Shown here: one piece after another, positions 25,243-33,235 of the stretch
Layout: the number at the start of each line of letters is the position of its first letter
Numbering within the stretch: the first letter of the stretch is position 1
DNA from: Variovorax sp. IB41
Lineage (GTDB): Bacteria; Pseudomonadota; Gammaproteobacteria; Burkholderiales; Burkholderiaceae_C
Assembly (NCBI RefSeq): GCF_016405905.1
Contig: NZ_JAEFCB010000035.1
Span: 1 to 45,330 of the forward strand
Direction: 5' to 3'
DNA: 45,330 nt
Made by a program: the position numbers and the translations under genes
Notes under the pieces: model-generated
Seen by the model: the letters and a program-made list of their open reading frames with translations, nothing else
Told to the model about the DNA's origin: nothing
Database searches by the model: none

Positions 25243-25866
25243 ATGCTGCGTCTCTACGACAGTCGTCTATCGGGCAACTCATGGAAGATCCGCATCCTGC
25301 TGAGTCAGTTGAGGTTGGCCTACGAACGCATCACGCTGGACCTGCAGAAAGGCGAGAGCCGCGAACCCGCATTTCTCCAGATCAGCCGGTTCGCGCGCGT
25401 ACCGGTTCTCGTGCTGGAGGACGGTCGGCCGATCGTCGAATCGGGCGCGATCCTGCTGCATCTCGCCGAGGGCACGCCCTACCTGCCCGACGACCCGTAC
25501 CTGCGGGCCGAAGTCATGGCCTGGCTTTTCTTCGAGCAGGCCGACCTGCAGAAAGCCATCGCCATCCCGCGCGTGCTTCAGTTGCGCGGCCTTGCGGAGG
25601 GGAAGCGGCAGGAGATCGACCGGTTCCAGGCCGACGGATACCCCGGCCTCGAAAAGCTGGACCAGTGGCTACGCGCGCGCACGTGGCTCGTGGGTGAGCA
25701 CTACAGCATCGCGGACCTCGCACTCTCGGCCTATGTGTCGCTGGCCGGGCAAGGCGGCTACGACATGGCGCGCTTCGCCGGCATCCGCGGCTGGCTGGCG
25801 CGCGTGCAAGGCCAGCGCGGCTGGGTGCAGCTGATTCCCGAAGACGGCCCCGCGGCGAGCGCCTGA
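25243..25866 (+). CDS. Glutathione S-transferase family protein
   Basis: A 207-residue GST. The thioredoxin-like N-terminal domain carries LYDSRLSGNSWKIRILLSQL with Ser where the catalytic residue usually sits, a cis-Pro in ARVPVLVLEDG, and the GSH-binding VESGAILLHLAEG. An all-helical C-terminal domain follows with LVGEHYSIADLALSAYVSLA. GSTs attach glutathione to electrophiles or remove halogens with it. ATG 25243 has GGAG six bases upstream and is chosen over nearby starts at 25228 and 25231. No regulon promoter was seen before it; it may be read from the hydrolase operon. Confidence 0.87.
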   Translation: MLRLYDSRLSGNSWKIRILLSQLRLAYERITLDLQKGESREPAFLQISRFARVPVLVLEDGRPIVESGAILLHLAEGTPYLPDDPYLRAEVMAWLFFEQADLQKAIAIPRVLQLRGLAEGKRQEIDRFQADGYPGLEKLDQWLRARTWLVGEHYSIADLALSAYVSLAGQGGYDMARFAGIRGWLARVQGQRGWVQLIPEDGPAASA

Positions 25867-25918
25867 CGCGCGCCTGCATCGAGCTCCGGCCGCGGCAATC
25901 ACTGCGGCCACGCCATCG

Positions 25919-25989
25919 ATCGTTCGAATTTCCGGGACCGTGCGTACAAGCTCCGACGCCTTCTCAACCCCCAGCGGGCTCCCTACGAT
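25919..25989 (+). promoter_or_regulatory. Regulon promoter copy 6, variant class (before the LinD-like gene)
   Basis: In place of ATTGRTGC this copy has ATCGTTCG (25919-25926) followed by ATTTCCGGGACCG. CCTTCTCA (25959-25966) and CCTACGAT (25982-25989) keep the regular offsets. It is very similar along its length to copy 7. Confidence 0.68.
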
Positions 25990-26080
25990 TTGCCTGCGTC
26001 CATCCTGAACCGGACCGGACGCAAACCCCGCTCATTGTTGTTTGCTGGTGTGCCTGCCGCGCAGGCTGAAGAGGAATGTG

Positions 26081-27130
26081 ATGACGAGTCGTGCCTCCCT
26101 GATCGAAATGACCGCCGCCGCGCGCGCTGCCATTGCGGACCCTTCCCGCATCACCCTCGTGGGCGGGCTCCCGGAACCCAGGTTCGAACTCTTCCATGCG
26201 GCGAGTTCGCTGTGCTCACAGAAGGTGCGCACGGTGCTGCACGAGAAAGCGCTTTCGTATCGCTCCAACGACATGCTGATCCTGAGCACCATGGGAAGCG
26301 AAGGCTTAATTCCGGCCGAACACTACAGCCCCGCCTACATCCGATTGCGCCTGGTCTCCGCGCGCGAGTTGAACCGGGAATTCGTCAGCGGCTACAGCGG
26401 GCGCACCTCGGTCGAGACCGAAGGCTTCGACCCCTGTGTCGTGCCCCTGCTCGTCGATCACGAGGCCGGCCGCGTGATTGCCGATTCGCAGCGCATCTGC
26501 ATCTACCTCGACGGCGTATCGCGCGCGCCGCTCCTGCTCGTTCCCGACGCGCCCGATGCGCGCGCCGAGGTGATGCGCCAGGTCGGCATCGTCGACAGGA
26601 TTCCGAACGGCGCCCTGCTCTACGGCTTTCATCCGGATGCGGATCTGCGGCCCGAGGTGCTCAAGGCGTCGATGCAGACCGTCTACGACTACAAGGTCAT
26701 GGCGCTCGAACGCCTGGTGGCCGACAACGCCGGTGAACCCGAGCTGGTGGCCGCTTACCGCGCCAAGATCGTGAAGGAGAGCGGCGGCAAGAAGGTGTGC
26801 CATGACGCGGCCTTTCAGCGTGCTGCGCGCCAGAAGACGGGGCAGTTGCTGAGCGACCTGGAGCGCGATCTGGCCGCGGGTTCGTTCGGCTGCACGAACG
26901 GGCACGGCTTCTCGCTCGCGGACGTTCTCTGGGGTGTGAACCTGGTGCGCCTGAACTACCTCGGGCTGGCGTCGATGTGGGACGCGCTGCCCCACGTCAC
27001 GCGCTATTTCGACGTGCTGGCCAGGCGGCCATCGCTGTGCAAGGAAGCAATCCGGGCGTCGCTCGATTCGATGCCGCACTCACGCTACATGGATGCCGTG
27101 GCGGACTGCACGGCCGAAGCCGTCGCCTGA
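26081..27130 (+). CDS. GST-type reductive dehalogenase-like protein (LinD/PcpC-like)
   Basis: A 349-residue GST-fold protein. EPRFELFHAASSLCSQKVR puts a Cys at residue 45 where the glutathione-dependent reductive dehalogenases LinD and PcpC have theirs. The long segment after it (YIRLRLVSARELNREFVSGY; VETEGFDPCVVPLLVDHEAG; VIADSQRICIYLDG) is what I recall of LinD, which removes chlorine from 2,5-dichlorohydroquinone, and the length also fits. The C-terminal helical domain has GFSLADVLWGVNLVRLNYLG. Together with the dioxygenase at 30460 and the reductase at 33236 this suggests (chloro)hydroquinone turnover. The start ATG 26081 has AGAGGA upstream. Similarity is judged by eye. Confidence 0.78.
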   Translation: MTSRASLIEMTAAARAAIADPSRITLVGGLPEPRFELFHAASSLCSQKVRTVLHEKALSYRSNDMLILSTMGSEGLIPAEHYSPAYIRLRLVSARELNREFVSGYSGRTSVETEGFDPCVVPLLVDHEAGRVIADSQRICIYLDGVSRAPLLLVPDAPDARAEVMRQVGIVDRIPNGALLYGFHPDADLRPEVLKASMQTVYDYKVMALERLVADNAGEPELVAAYRAKIVKESGGKKVCHDAAFQRAARQKTGQLLSDLERDLAAGSFGCTNGHGFSLADVLWGVNLVRLNYLGLASMWDALPHVTRYFDVLARRPSLCKEAIRASLDSMPHSRYMDAVADCTAEAVA

Positions 27131-27250
27131 TTTTTTCCGCGGCATGGCGCGATCTACCGCCCGCCGCAGCTTCTAGCCACCGATCCGGTCACCCGTCACG
27201 TCGTGATGGCGGGCGAATTCGTCCTACTTTCGTGAACACGGAGCCAAGCC

Positions 27251-28648
27251 TTGAACGCCGTTCGCCAGCCAACCCGCGTGGTCCCACGCGCCCCCGGTCT
27301 TCGCCGTGCGCTCGAAGCCCTTGCCACGCGGCGCATCACGGTCTCGGGCCTGATCGAGCAGGCGCTCGATGCGGCAGAGGCCGGCAAGCGCGAGCTGCAT
27401 GCATTCGCCGCCATCGACTGGGACGGCGCACTCCGGGCTGCGGCGGAAAGCGAACGACGCTATGCGCAAGGCCGGCAACGGCCGCTGGAGGGGCTGGCCA
27501 TCGGCGTCAAGGACCTGATCGACACCCAAGGCATCGAGACCAGCTACGGCTCGACCGCCTACCTGGGGCACCTTCCGGCCGTAGACGCCGACATCGTGCG
27601 CGCGTTGATCGAGCGCGGCGCCATTCCCATCGGCAAGACGACCACGCACGAATTCGCCTGGGGCGTGACCACGGCCAGCGCCGCTTTCGGCGATGCGCTG
27701 AACCCGCTGGACCGCACGCGCATTCCCGGTGGCTCCAGCGGCGGTGCCGCCGCGGCCATCGCCTACGGCGCCGTGGCGGCGGGCCTGGGCACGGACACCG
27801 GCGGCTCGGTGCGGATTCCGGCCGCGCTGTGCGGAGTCGTCGGCTTCAAGCCGACCTTCGGCGCGCTGTCCACCCGCGGCATCTTTCCGCTGGCCCCGAC
27901 GCTGGACCATCCCGGCTTTCTTGGCGAGACGGTCGACGACATCGCAATGCTCGCGAACGCCTTCGGCGTCGAGGTGCCGCGAAACGCCGCACATCCACAC
28001 GCACGCCTGGGCGTCATCCGCGAGATCGCGCCCGTGCCGTTGAGCGACGAGGTCGCTGCCGCGTTCGACGCCGCCGTCGCAACACTCGAAGGGGTCTTTG
28101 CTTGCACCACGCTCGATGCGCCGGAACTCTTCGACGGTGTCTTCGAGGCCTTCGCGCACATCGTCCTGACCGAAGGCGGCGTCGAGCACTTCAGGCGCAA
28201 CGACGCCGATCGCATCGCGGCCGGTTACGGCCGCGAGACCATCGAACGGCTGGAACGTGCCAAGACGATGACGCTAGGCGACTACGCACGCGCGCAGCAA
28301 TCGCGGCGCGAGTTCACCGCCCGGCTGCATCGCGCGATGTCGGCGGTCGACTGCCTTGTGCTGCCGACCTGTCCCTGCACCGCGCCGCGAGTGACCCAGG
28401 CCTCGATCGATATCGGCAGCTGGTCGGGTACGGTCCGGGAGGCGCTGATGACCTACACCGCGCCCTTCAATGTCGCGGGCTTTCCGGCGATCTCGATCCC
28501 TCTCGCAGCGCGCGACGGCCTGCTTCCGGCGGCGCTGCAGATCGTGGCGAAGCCCGGTCACGACGCGGTCCTCTTGCAGACCGCGCAGCAGATGGAGCAT
28601 CTGCTGCGCCCGGTGTCCGCGATCCACTCGACCCATCAGACACGCTGA
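27251..28648 (+). CDS. Amidase signature family protein
   Basis: A 465-residue amidase with the Ser-cisSer-Lys triad in place: Lys87 in IGVKDLID, a cis-Ser in PGGSSGGAAAA (162-163) and nucleophile Ser186 in TDTGGSVRIPAALCG. The family hydrolyses amides, carbamates or acyl-tRNA-linked amides; no tRNA-amidotransferase partner genes are present, so a catabolic amidase is likelier. The start is TTG 27251 with GGAG eight bases upstream. It follows the LinD-like gene by 120 bases and precedes the dioxygenase-like gene by 28, so all three probably share promoter copy 6. Confidence 0.88.
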   Translation: MNAVRQPTRVVPRAPGLRRALEALATRRITVSGLIEQALDAAEAGKRELHAFAAIDWDGALRAAAESERRYAQGRQRPLEGLAIGVKDLIDTQGIETSYGSTAYLGHLPAVDADIVRALIERGAIPIGKTTTHEFAWGVTTASAAFGDALNPLDRTRIPGGSSGGAAAAIAYGAVAAGLGTDTGGSVRIPAALCGVVGFKPTFGALSTRGIFPLAPTLDHPGFLGETVDDIAMLANAFGVEVPRNAAHPHARLGVIREIAPVPLSDEVAAAFDAAVATLEGVFACTTLDAPELFDGVFEAFAHIVLTEGGVEHFRRNDADRIAAGYGRETIERLERAKTMTLGDYARAQQSRREFTARLHRAMSAVDCLVLPTCPCTAPRVTQASIDIGSWSGTVREALMTYTAPFNVAGFPAISIPLAARDGLLPAALQIVAKPGHDAVLLQTAQQMEHLLRPVSAIHSTHQTR

Positions 28649-28676
28649 CAGACCCCACCACAACCAGGAGCACCAA

Positions 28677-29579
28677 GTGAACGACACCCCCACCCTGAAG
28701 AACGCCGAACGTCCTGTGCCTGCCGGCACCGCCGCCGGCCAGACACCCTATAGCGCATGGATACAGACGGACACGCTGCACTCGCTACAGCGCACCGTCA
28801 GCGACCATCCGGGCGAGCACGCCTGGATCGTTCACGTGCAGGTCTCCGAGCTCTACTGGATGCTCATCATCAAGGAGATCCAGACGGCCCAGGCGTTCCT
28901 GCGCGCGGACAACCTGCCGCAGGCCTGGCGCACGCTTCTGCGCGTCGTTGCGCACCACGCGCCCCTGGACGCCATCTGGCGATCGATCGACTGGATGACG
29001 CCGAACGACCTGCTCGCGATTCTTTCGCGCGCCGTCGCCACGCACGGCAAGGACACGGCGCTGCAGGGATGGACCTACCGGCACATGGTCTACCTGCTGG
29101 GCATCAAGCAGGCCGAGCATCTGCAGCACTTCGAGCCGCAGCCCCATCGCCGTGAACAGCTGGGCAAGGCGCTGGCCGAACCCAGCCTCTACGACGACGT
29201 GCTCGCCTTTCTCCGGCGCAAGGGGATGAACGTACCGGCGGAGGTGCTCGCGCGTGACCTGAGCGCCCCCTACAAGCCCAGCAAGGACGTCGAGCAGGTC
29301 TGGCGCCAGGTCTACGCCGACCCCGACGCGAACATCGAGTTCCAGCAACTGGGCGAGACCCTGGCCGACATTGCCGAGGGCTTCTGCAACTGGAAATTCC
29401 GGCACCTGATGGCCACGCGGCGCACCTTCGGCGCGCGGCCGGCGTACTTCGGCACCGAGGGCGTCGCGTGGCTCGCGCCCACGATGGACGAGATCCCGTT
29501 CCCCGAACTCTGGTCGGCGCGCACCTTCATCGGCGACCCGCCGCCGGTGTGCCCGCACATGGCCCGACAGGGGAAATGA
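28677..29579 (+). CDS. Tryptophan 2,3-dioxygenase-like haem protein
   Basis: A 300-residue protein, the usual bacterial TDO length. The N-terminal motif EHAWIVHVQVSELYWMLIIK corresponds to the FIITHQAYELWF region of TDO, but the distal His is replaced by Val54, with His53 beside it. The substrate-side Arg is kept (WTYRHMVYLLG, Arg135), as is the proximal haem His (WKFRHLMATRRTFG, His243). The TGGTSG loop is altered to YFGTEG. The start is GTG 28677 with CAGGAG upstream. No kynurenine-pathway genes are nearby, and the setting among quinone genes suggests a different indole or aromatic substrate. Confidence 0.8.
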   Translation: MNDTPTLKNAERPVPAGTAAGQTPYSAWIQTDTLHSLQRTVSDHPGEHAWIVHVQVSELYWMLIIKEIQTAQAFLRADNLPQAWRTLLRVVAHHAPLDAIWRSIDWMTPNDLLAILSRAVATHGKDTALQGWTYRHMVYLLGIKQAEHLQHFEPQPHRREQLGKALAEPSLYDDVLAFLRRKGMNVPAEVLARDLSAPYKPSKDVEQVWRQVYADPDANIEFQQLGETLADIAEGFCNWKFRHLMATRRTFGARPAYFGTEGVAWLAPTMDEIPFPELWSARTFIGDPPPVCPHMARQGK

Positions 29580-29587
29580 ACGCCCTG

Positions 29588-29658
29588 ATCGTTCGCGATT
29601 CCCGGACCGAGCGTGCAGGAATCGAGGTCTTCTCAGGCACCCATTGCATCCCTACGAT
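29588..29658 (+). promoter_or_regulatory. Regulon promoter copy 7, variant class (before the nitroreductase)
   Basis: ATCGTTCG (29588-29595) followed by CGATTCCCGGACCGAGCG, TCTTCTCA (29628-29635) and CCTACGAT (29651-29658) align base for base in spacing with copy 6. It lies 57 bases before the start at 29715. Confidence 0.68.
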
Positions 29659-29714
29659 TTCCCTCGATTCTGCGGTATTCAGTTAATTTCAAAACCAAAC
29701 TTTGAGAGACGACC

Positions 29715-30428
29715 ATGTCAGCCAACCTACTGATGGAGATCCTGGAAATGAATGCGACACCGGCCATCGACGACCTCATTCGAGAGCGGCGCAGCAAGCG
29801 CGGCTTTCTCGAGCGGCCCGTTCCGCTCGACATGGTGAAAGACATCCTGTCGACCGCGAGCTATGCCCCCAGCTCGAGCAATACACAACCCTGGCGCTGC
29901 TATGTCGTGACCGGCGAGACCCGCGACCGCGTCACCAAGGCGGCGGTGGCAGAGTTCCGCGCCAACCACGCGACGCTGGCGCCGGAGTACCCCTTCTTTC
30001 CGCAGCCGCTGCACGATCCGTACGCCGGCCGCTTCAACACCTTCCGCGGCCAGCTGGGCGATGCGCAAGGCGTGCATCGCAGCGACAAGAGCGGGCGCCT
30101 GCGCGACGTGGAGCGGCAGTTCCTGTTCTTCGATGCGCCGGTCGGGATCATCTTCACGATGGACCGGCGCCTGGAATGGGCCAGCTTTCTCTGCTACGGC
30201 TGCTTCCTGCAGAACATCATGCTGGCCGCCAAGGCCCGGGGCCTGGACACCTGCCCGCAGCAGATCTGGTCGCTGCAGCACCACGTGCTCCGCGCGGAAC
30301 TGGGCATTCCCCAGGACGAGATGGTAATTGCCGGCATGTCGATGGGCTGGGCCAACAACAGCATGCCGGAGAACTGCATGACCTTGCAGAAACTGCCGCT
30401 CGAACACTTCGCTTCATTCAGTCACTAG
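29715..30428 (+). CDS. FMN-dependent nitroreductase family protein
   Basis: A 237-residue nitroreductase. The FMN-binding start is LIRERRSKRGFLERPVPLDM, followed by ASYAPSSSNTQPWRCYVVTG. The glycine-containing C-terminal part is ELGIPQDEMVIAGMSMGWAN. These enzymes reduce nitro groups or quinones with NAD(P)H. In Bacillus the nitroreductase MhqN is encoded beside the ring-cleavage dioxygenase MhqO in quinone detoxification, and here too a PcpA/MhqO-like gene follows after 31 bases. That parallel supports a quinone role. First gene of the operon driven by promoter copy 7. Confidence 0.88.
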   Translation: MSANLLMEILEMNATPAIDDLIRERRSKRGFLERPVPLDMVKDILSTASYAPSSSNTQPWRCYVVTGETRDRVTKAAVAEFRANHATLAPEYPFFPQPLHDPYAGRFNTFRGQLGDAQGVHRSDKSGRLRDVERQFLFFDAPVGIIFTMDRRLEWASFLCYGCFLQNIMLAAKARGLDTCPQQIWSLQHHVLRAELGIPQDEMVIAGMSMGWANNSMPENCMTLQKLPLEHFASFSH

Positions 30429-30459
30429 CAGGCAACTGCATCCATAGAGGGTTACGCAC

Positions 30460-31410
30460 ATGTCGATCATCAAAGGGTTTCACCACCTGACCGCCTGCGT
30501 CAGCGGCGCGCAGGAAGACGTGGATTTCTACGTCAAGCTGCTGGGCCAGAGCCTGGTCAAGAAAACGGTGCTGCTGGACGGCGAAGAGCCGGTCTACCAC
30601 CTCTACTACGGCAACGCCGAGGGCGATGCCGGCACGCTGGTCACCTCGTTCCCGTTCAAGCAGAAAGGCGTGAAGGGCCGCCGCGGCTCGGGGCAGATCA
30701 AGGTCATCAACTACTCGGTGCCGTCGGGCTCGCTGGATTTCTGGCGCGAGCGCTTCGGCGCCCGCGGCGTGACCTTCGACGACACCGTGGTCGAGCGCTT
30801 CGGCGAGCAACGCCAGCGCTTCCAGCATCCCTGCGGCATCGAGTTCGACCTCGTGGCTTCTGGCAACGACACGCGCCCGCCCTGCACCGCGCACGACATT
30901 CCGGCGCAGTTCGCGATCCGCGGCGTTCACAGCATCACGCTGTCGCTGCGCGAGGTCGATGAATCCATCATCTTCATGAAGGAGGCGCTGGACTTCCACT
31001 ACGCCGGCCAATCGGGCCCGCACCACCGCTTCGAAACCGCCGACGGCAAGCCCGGCACCATCGTCGAATTCGTGCACGAGCCGGACCGGCTGCAGGGCTC
31101 GTCGATCTACGGCGAGGGCACGATCCACCACGTGGCCTTCGCGGTGGACAGCGTCGAGCAGCAGATGCAGATCAAGGAGAAGCTGATGTCGATGGGCCAC
31201 ATCGACACCTCCGAGTCCGTCAACCGCAACTACTTCCGCTCGATGTATTTCAAGATGCCGGGCGGCGTGATGTTCGAGGCGGCGACCACCGACATCGGCT
31301 TCGCCATCGACGAGGAGCCCGGCCATTTCGGCGCCGAGTTCCAGCTGCCGCCGTGGCTGCGCGACCGCAAGGACGAGCTCCTCGGGCGCCTGGAGCCCAT
31401 CGCCGTCTGA
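30460..31410 (+). CDS. Ring-cleaving VOC dioxygenase (PcpA/LinE/MhqO-like)
   Basis: A 316-residue type I extradiol-like protein made of paired VOC modules. The Fe(II) ligands expected from PcpA fall at the FHHLTA motif (His8 or His9), at IHHVAFAV (His223 or His224) and at Glu273 in GGVMFEAAT. Other PcpA/LinE landmarks are VKLLGQSLVKKT, PVYHLYYGNAEGDAGTLVTS, IVEFVHEPDRLQGSS and GYF-like NYFRSMYFKMPGGV. PcpA and LinE cleave (chloro)hydroquinones between C1 and C2 to give maleylacetate or its acyl chloride; MhqO is linked to quinone resistance. It lies between the nitroreductase and quinone-reductase genes. The exact ring substrate is unproven. Confidence 0.85.
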   Translation: MSIIKGFHHLTACVSGAQEDVDFYVKLLGQSLVKKTVLLDGEEPVYHLYYGNAEGDAGTLVTSFPFKQKGVKGRRGSGQIKVINYSVPSGSLDFWRERFGARGVTFDDTVVERFGEQRQRFQHPCGIEFDLVASGNDTRPPCTAHDIPAQFAIRGVHSITLSLREVDESIIFMKEALDFHYAGQSGPHHRFETADGKPGTIVEFVHEPDRLQGSSIYGEGTIHHVAFAVDSVEQQMQIKEKLMSMGHIDTSESVNRNYFRSMYFKMPGGVMFEAATTDIGFAIDEEPGHFGAEFQLPPWLRDRKDELLGRLEPIAV

Positions 31411-31465
31411 CGGCTGCCAGCACGCCTCCCCCTTTTTGTTTTCGTATCCACACACAGGTCAACCC

Positions 31466-32095
31466 ATGTCCAAACCCAAGGTTCTCATTGCTTTCTATTC
31501 CCGCAACAGCTCCACCGAGCTGCTGGCCAAGGCCGTCGCGCAAGGCGCATTGGCCGAGGGCGCCGAAGTGCGGCTTCGACGCGCGCGGGAGTTCGTTGCG
31601 CCCGAGGTCATGCGCCAGGTGCCCGAATGGGCCGAGCGCGCCAGCGAGATGAACGCCAAGTACGAAGCCCCGACCGAGGCCGATGCCGAGTGGGCGGACG
31701 CGATCGTCTTCGGCACGCCGACGCGCTTCGGCTCCATCTCGGCCGAACTGAAGGCCTACATCGACTCGCTCGGCGGCCTCTGGTTCCAGGGCAAGCTGAA
31801 CGGCAAGGCCGGCTCGGTGTTCGGCTCGACTTCTTCCAGGCACGGCGGCAACGAGGCAACACTGCTGTCGCTCTACGGCCCGATGGCGCACCTGGGCCTG
31901 ATCATCGTGCCGCTGGGTTATGCCGATCCCGCGATGTTCGCGGCAGGCACGCCCTACGGCGCGACTCACGTCTCGAACAGGGACTCGGTCATGCCGGGTG
32001 CCGAAGACCTTGCCGTGGCGACCTACCAAGGCCGGCGCGTCGCATCGGTGGCGCGGTCGCTGCGCGTGGCGCAGCCGGTGGCAGAAGCCGCCTGA
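31466..32095 (+). CDS. NAD(P)H:quinone oxidoreductase, WrbA type
   Basis: A 209-residue flavodoxin-like protein. The FMN phosphate loop is VLIAFYSRNSSTELLAKAVA. The middle has WADAIVFGTPTRFGSISAELK, followed by GKAGSVFGSTSSRHGGNEAT, typical of WrbA. The C-terminal part is longer and ends in an Ala-rich tail. WrbA-type enzymes reduce quinones by two electrons to hydroquinones, which would feed the dioxygenase encoded just upstream. Start ATG 31466 is 55 bases after that gene. It completes the nitroreductase-dioxygenase-quinone reductase operon. Confidence 0.87.
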   Translation: MSKPKVLIAFYSRNSSTELLAKAVAQGALAEGAEVRLRRAREFVAPEVMRQVPEWAERASEMNAKYEAPTEADAEWADAIVFGTPTRFGSISAELKAYIDSLGGLWFQGKLNGKAGSVFGSTSSRHGGNEATLLSLYGPMAHLGLIIVPLGYADPAMFAAGTPYGATHVSNRDSVMPGAEDLAVATYQGRRVASVARSLRVAQPVAEAA

Positions 32096-32188
32096 GACGG
32101 GGGATAGCGACCAGAGAGTTGCAGCGCTATCCTCGGCGGCAGCGCTGTCGCTGCTGCACGGCCTCTCTGCTCTCTCACCAGGATCGCG

Positions 32189-33112
32189 ATGCTGGATCTG
32201 AAGGATGTCTTCTATTTCGTCCAGGTCGTCGACCGCGGAGGCTTCACCGCTGCCGGGTCGGCCCTTCGCCTGCCGAAATCGACACTGAGCCACCGCGTCC
32301 AGGAGCTCGAGGGTTACCTTGGGGTACGGCTTCTCAACCGAACCTCCCGCCAGTTCGGCATGACCGACATCGGCAAGGAGTTCTACCAATACGCGGTCGC
32401 GATGCTGCACAGCTCCGACGTCGCCGAAGAAGCGGTGCGCCAGCGCCTGGCCGAACCCAGCGGGGTGATCCGGCTGACGACGGCCGTGGAGATCGCGCAG
32501 TTCGCCCTCCGCGAAATCCTCCCCGTCTTCATGAACCGGTATCCGAAGGTGCGCGTCGTGGAGATCGCGACGGACCGGTACGTGGACATCGTGGGCGAAG
32601 GTTTCGATCTTGCGATACGCGGGCATACGGCGTCGCTGCAGAACTCCACGCTGGTGCAGCGCGCTCTTGCCAACGTTCCCTGGTACCTGTTCGCCAGCCC
32701 CGGGTACCTCGCGCAAAGGGGGGTGCCCGAAAACCCCGCGGATCTTGCGCAGCACGCCACCATTGCGATGGTGCGCAACGGGACGCAGCAGTGGCAGCTG
32801 AAGGGGCCGAACGAGGAGGAACTCGTCATGCCCATCGACCCGCGCTTTCAAAGCAACAACATGGTCGCGCTCAAGGAGGCGGCCTGCGCCAGCCTGGGCA
32901 TCACTGCACTCCCGGGCTATATCTGCAGGTCGGAGCTGAGGGACGGAACCTTGCAGCAACTCCTGCCCGACTGGTCGGCGGCGGATGCCCGCATCTCGGC
33001 GCTGATCCCGTTTCGCACCGGGCTGCTTCCCGCGGTGCGTTCGCTGGTCGACTTCCTCGCCGTGGAGATGCCGGTCGTCACGGCCTTCGACCACCCCCGC
33101 AGCTTCGAGTGA
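32189..33112 (+). CDS. LysR-family transcriptional regulator (LTTR 2)
   Basis: A 307-residue LysR protein. The N-terminal winged helix is LKDVFYFVQVVDRGGFTAAG followed by LPKSTLSHRVQELEGYLGVR. The effector domain follows (SGVIRLTTAVEIAQFALREI; EAACASLGITALPGYICRSE). It sits 93 bases after the quinone reductase gene and before the maleylacetate-reductase-like gene, where LinR/PcpR-type activators are usually found. Two CAGCGCT repeats (32122-32128, 32140-32146) lie in front and may be its own site. It is the natural candidate for the variant promoters, copies 6 and 7. Confidence 0.9.
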   Translation: MLDLKDVFYFVQVVDRGGFTAAGSALRLPKSTLSHRVQELEGYLGVRLLNRTSRQFGMTDIGKEFYQYAVAMLHSSDVAEEAVRQRLAEPSGVIRLTTAVEIAQFALREILPVFMNRYPKVRVVEIATDRYVDIVGEGFDLAIRGHTASLQNSTLVQRALANVPWYLFASPGYLAQRGVPENPADLAQHATIAMVRNGTQQWQLKGPNEEELVMPIDPRFQSNNMVALKEAACASLGITALPGYICRSELRDGTLQQLLPDWSAADARISALIPFRTGLLPAVRSLVDFLAVEMPVVTAFDHPRSFE

Positions 33113-33206
33113 AGCGGCCGGGCGGCAAGGCCGTGTCGTCCACGAACATGAACGCTGCATCCTGCAAAGAGCGGCTTGTGAGCGGCGGGTGGACGACCTA
33201 TCTTTT

Positions 33207-33229
33207 CGGCCTTGACTTCCACAAGGCCG
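33207..33229. promoter_or_regulatory. Inverted repeat just before the maleylacetate-reductase-like gene
   Basis: CGGCCTTG (33207-33214) and CAAGGCCG (33222-33229) are perfect 8-bp arms around ACTTCCA, ending six bases before ATG 33236. As DNA it could be an operator; as RNA the hairpin would cover the ribosome site. Confidence 0.4.
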
Positions 33230-33235
33230 ATCGAG

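Noticed and set aside
33174..33204. Possible regulon promoter before the maleylacetate-reductase-like gene (GCTTGTGA, 23 bp, CCTATCTT)
   Set aside because: Spacing fits but neither operator class is present at the 40-bp offset, and both boxes deviate at several positions.
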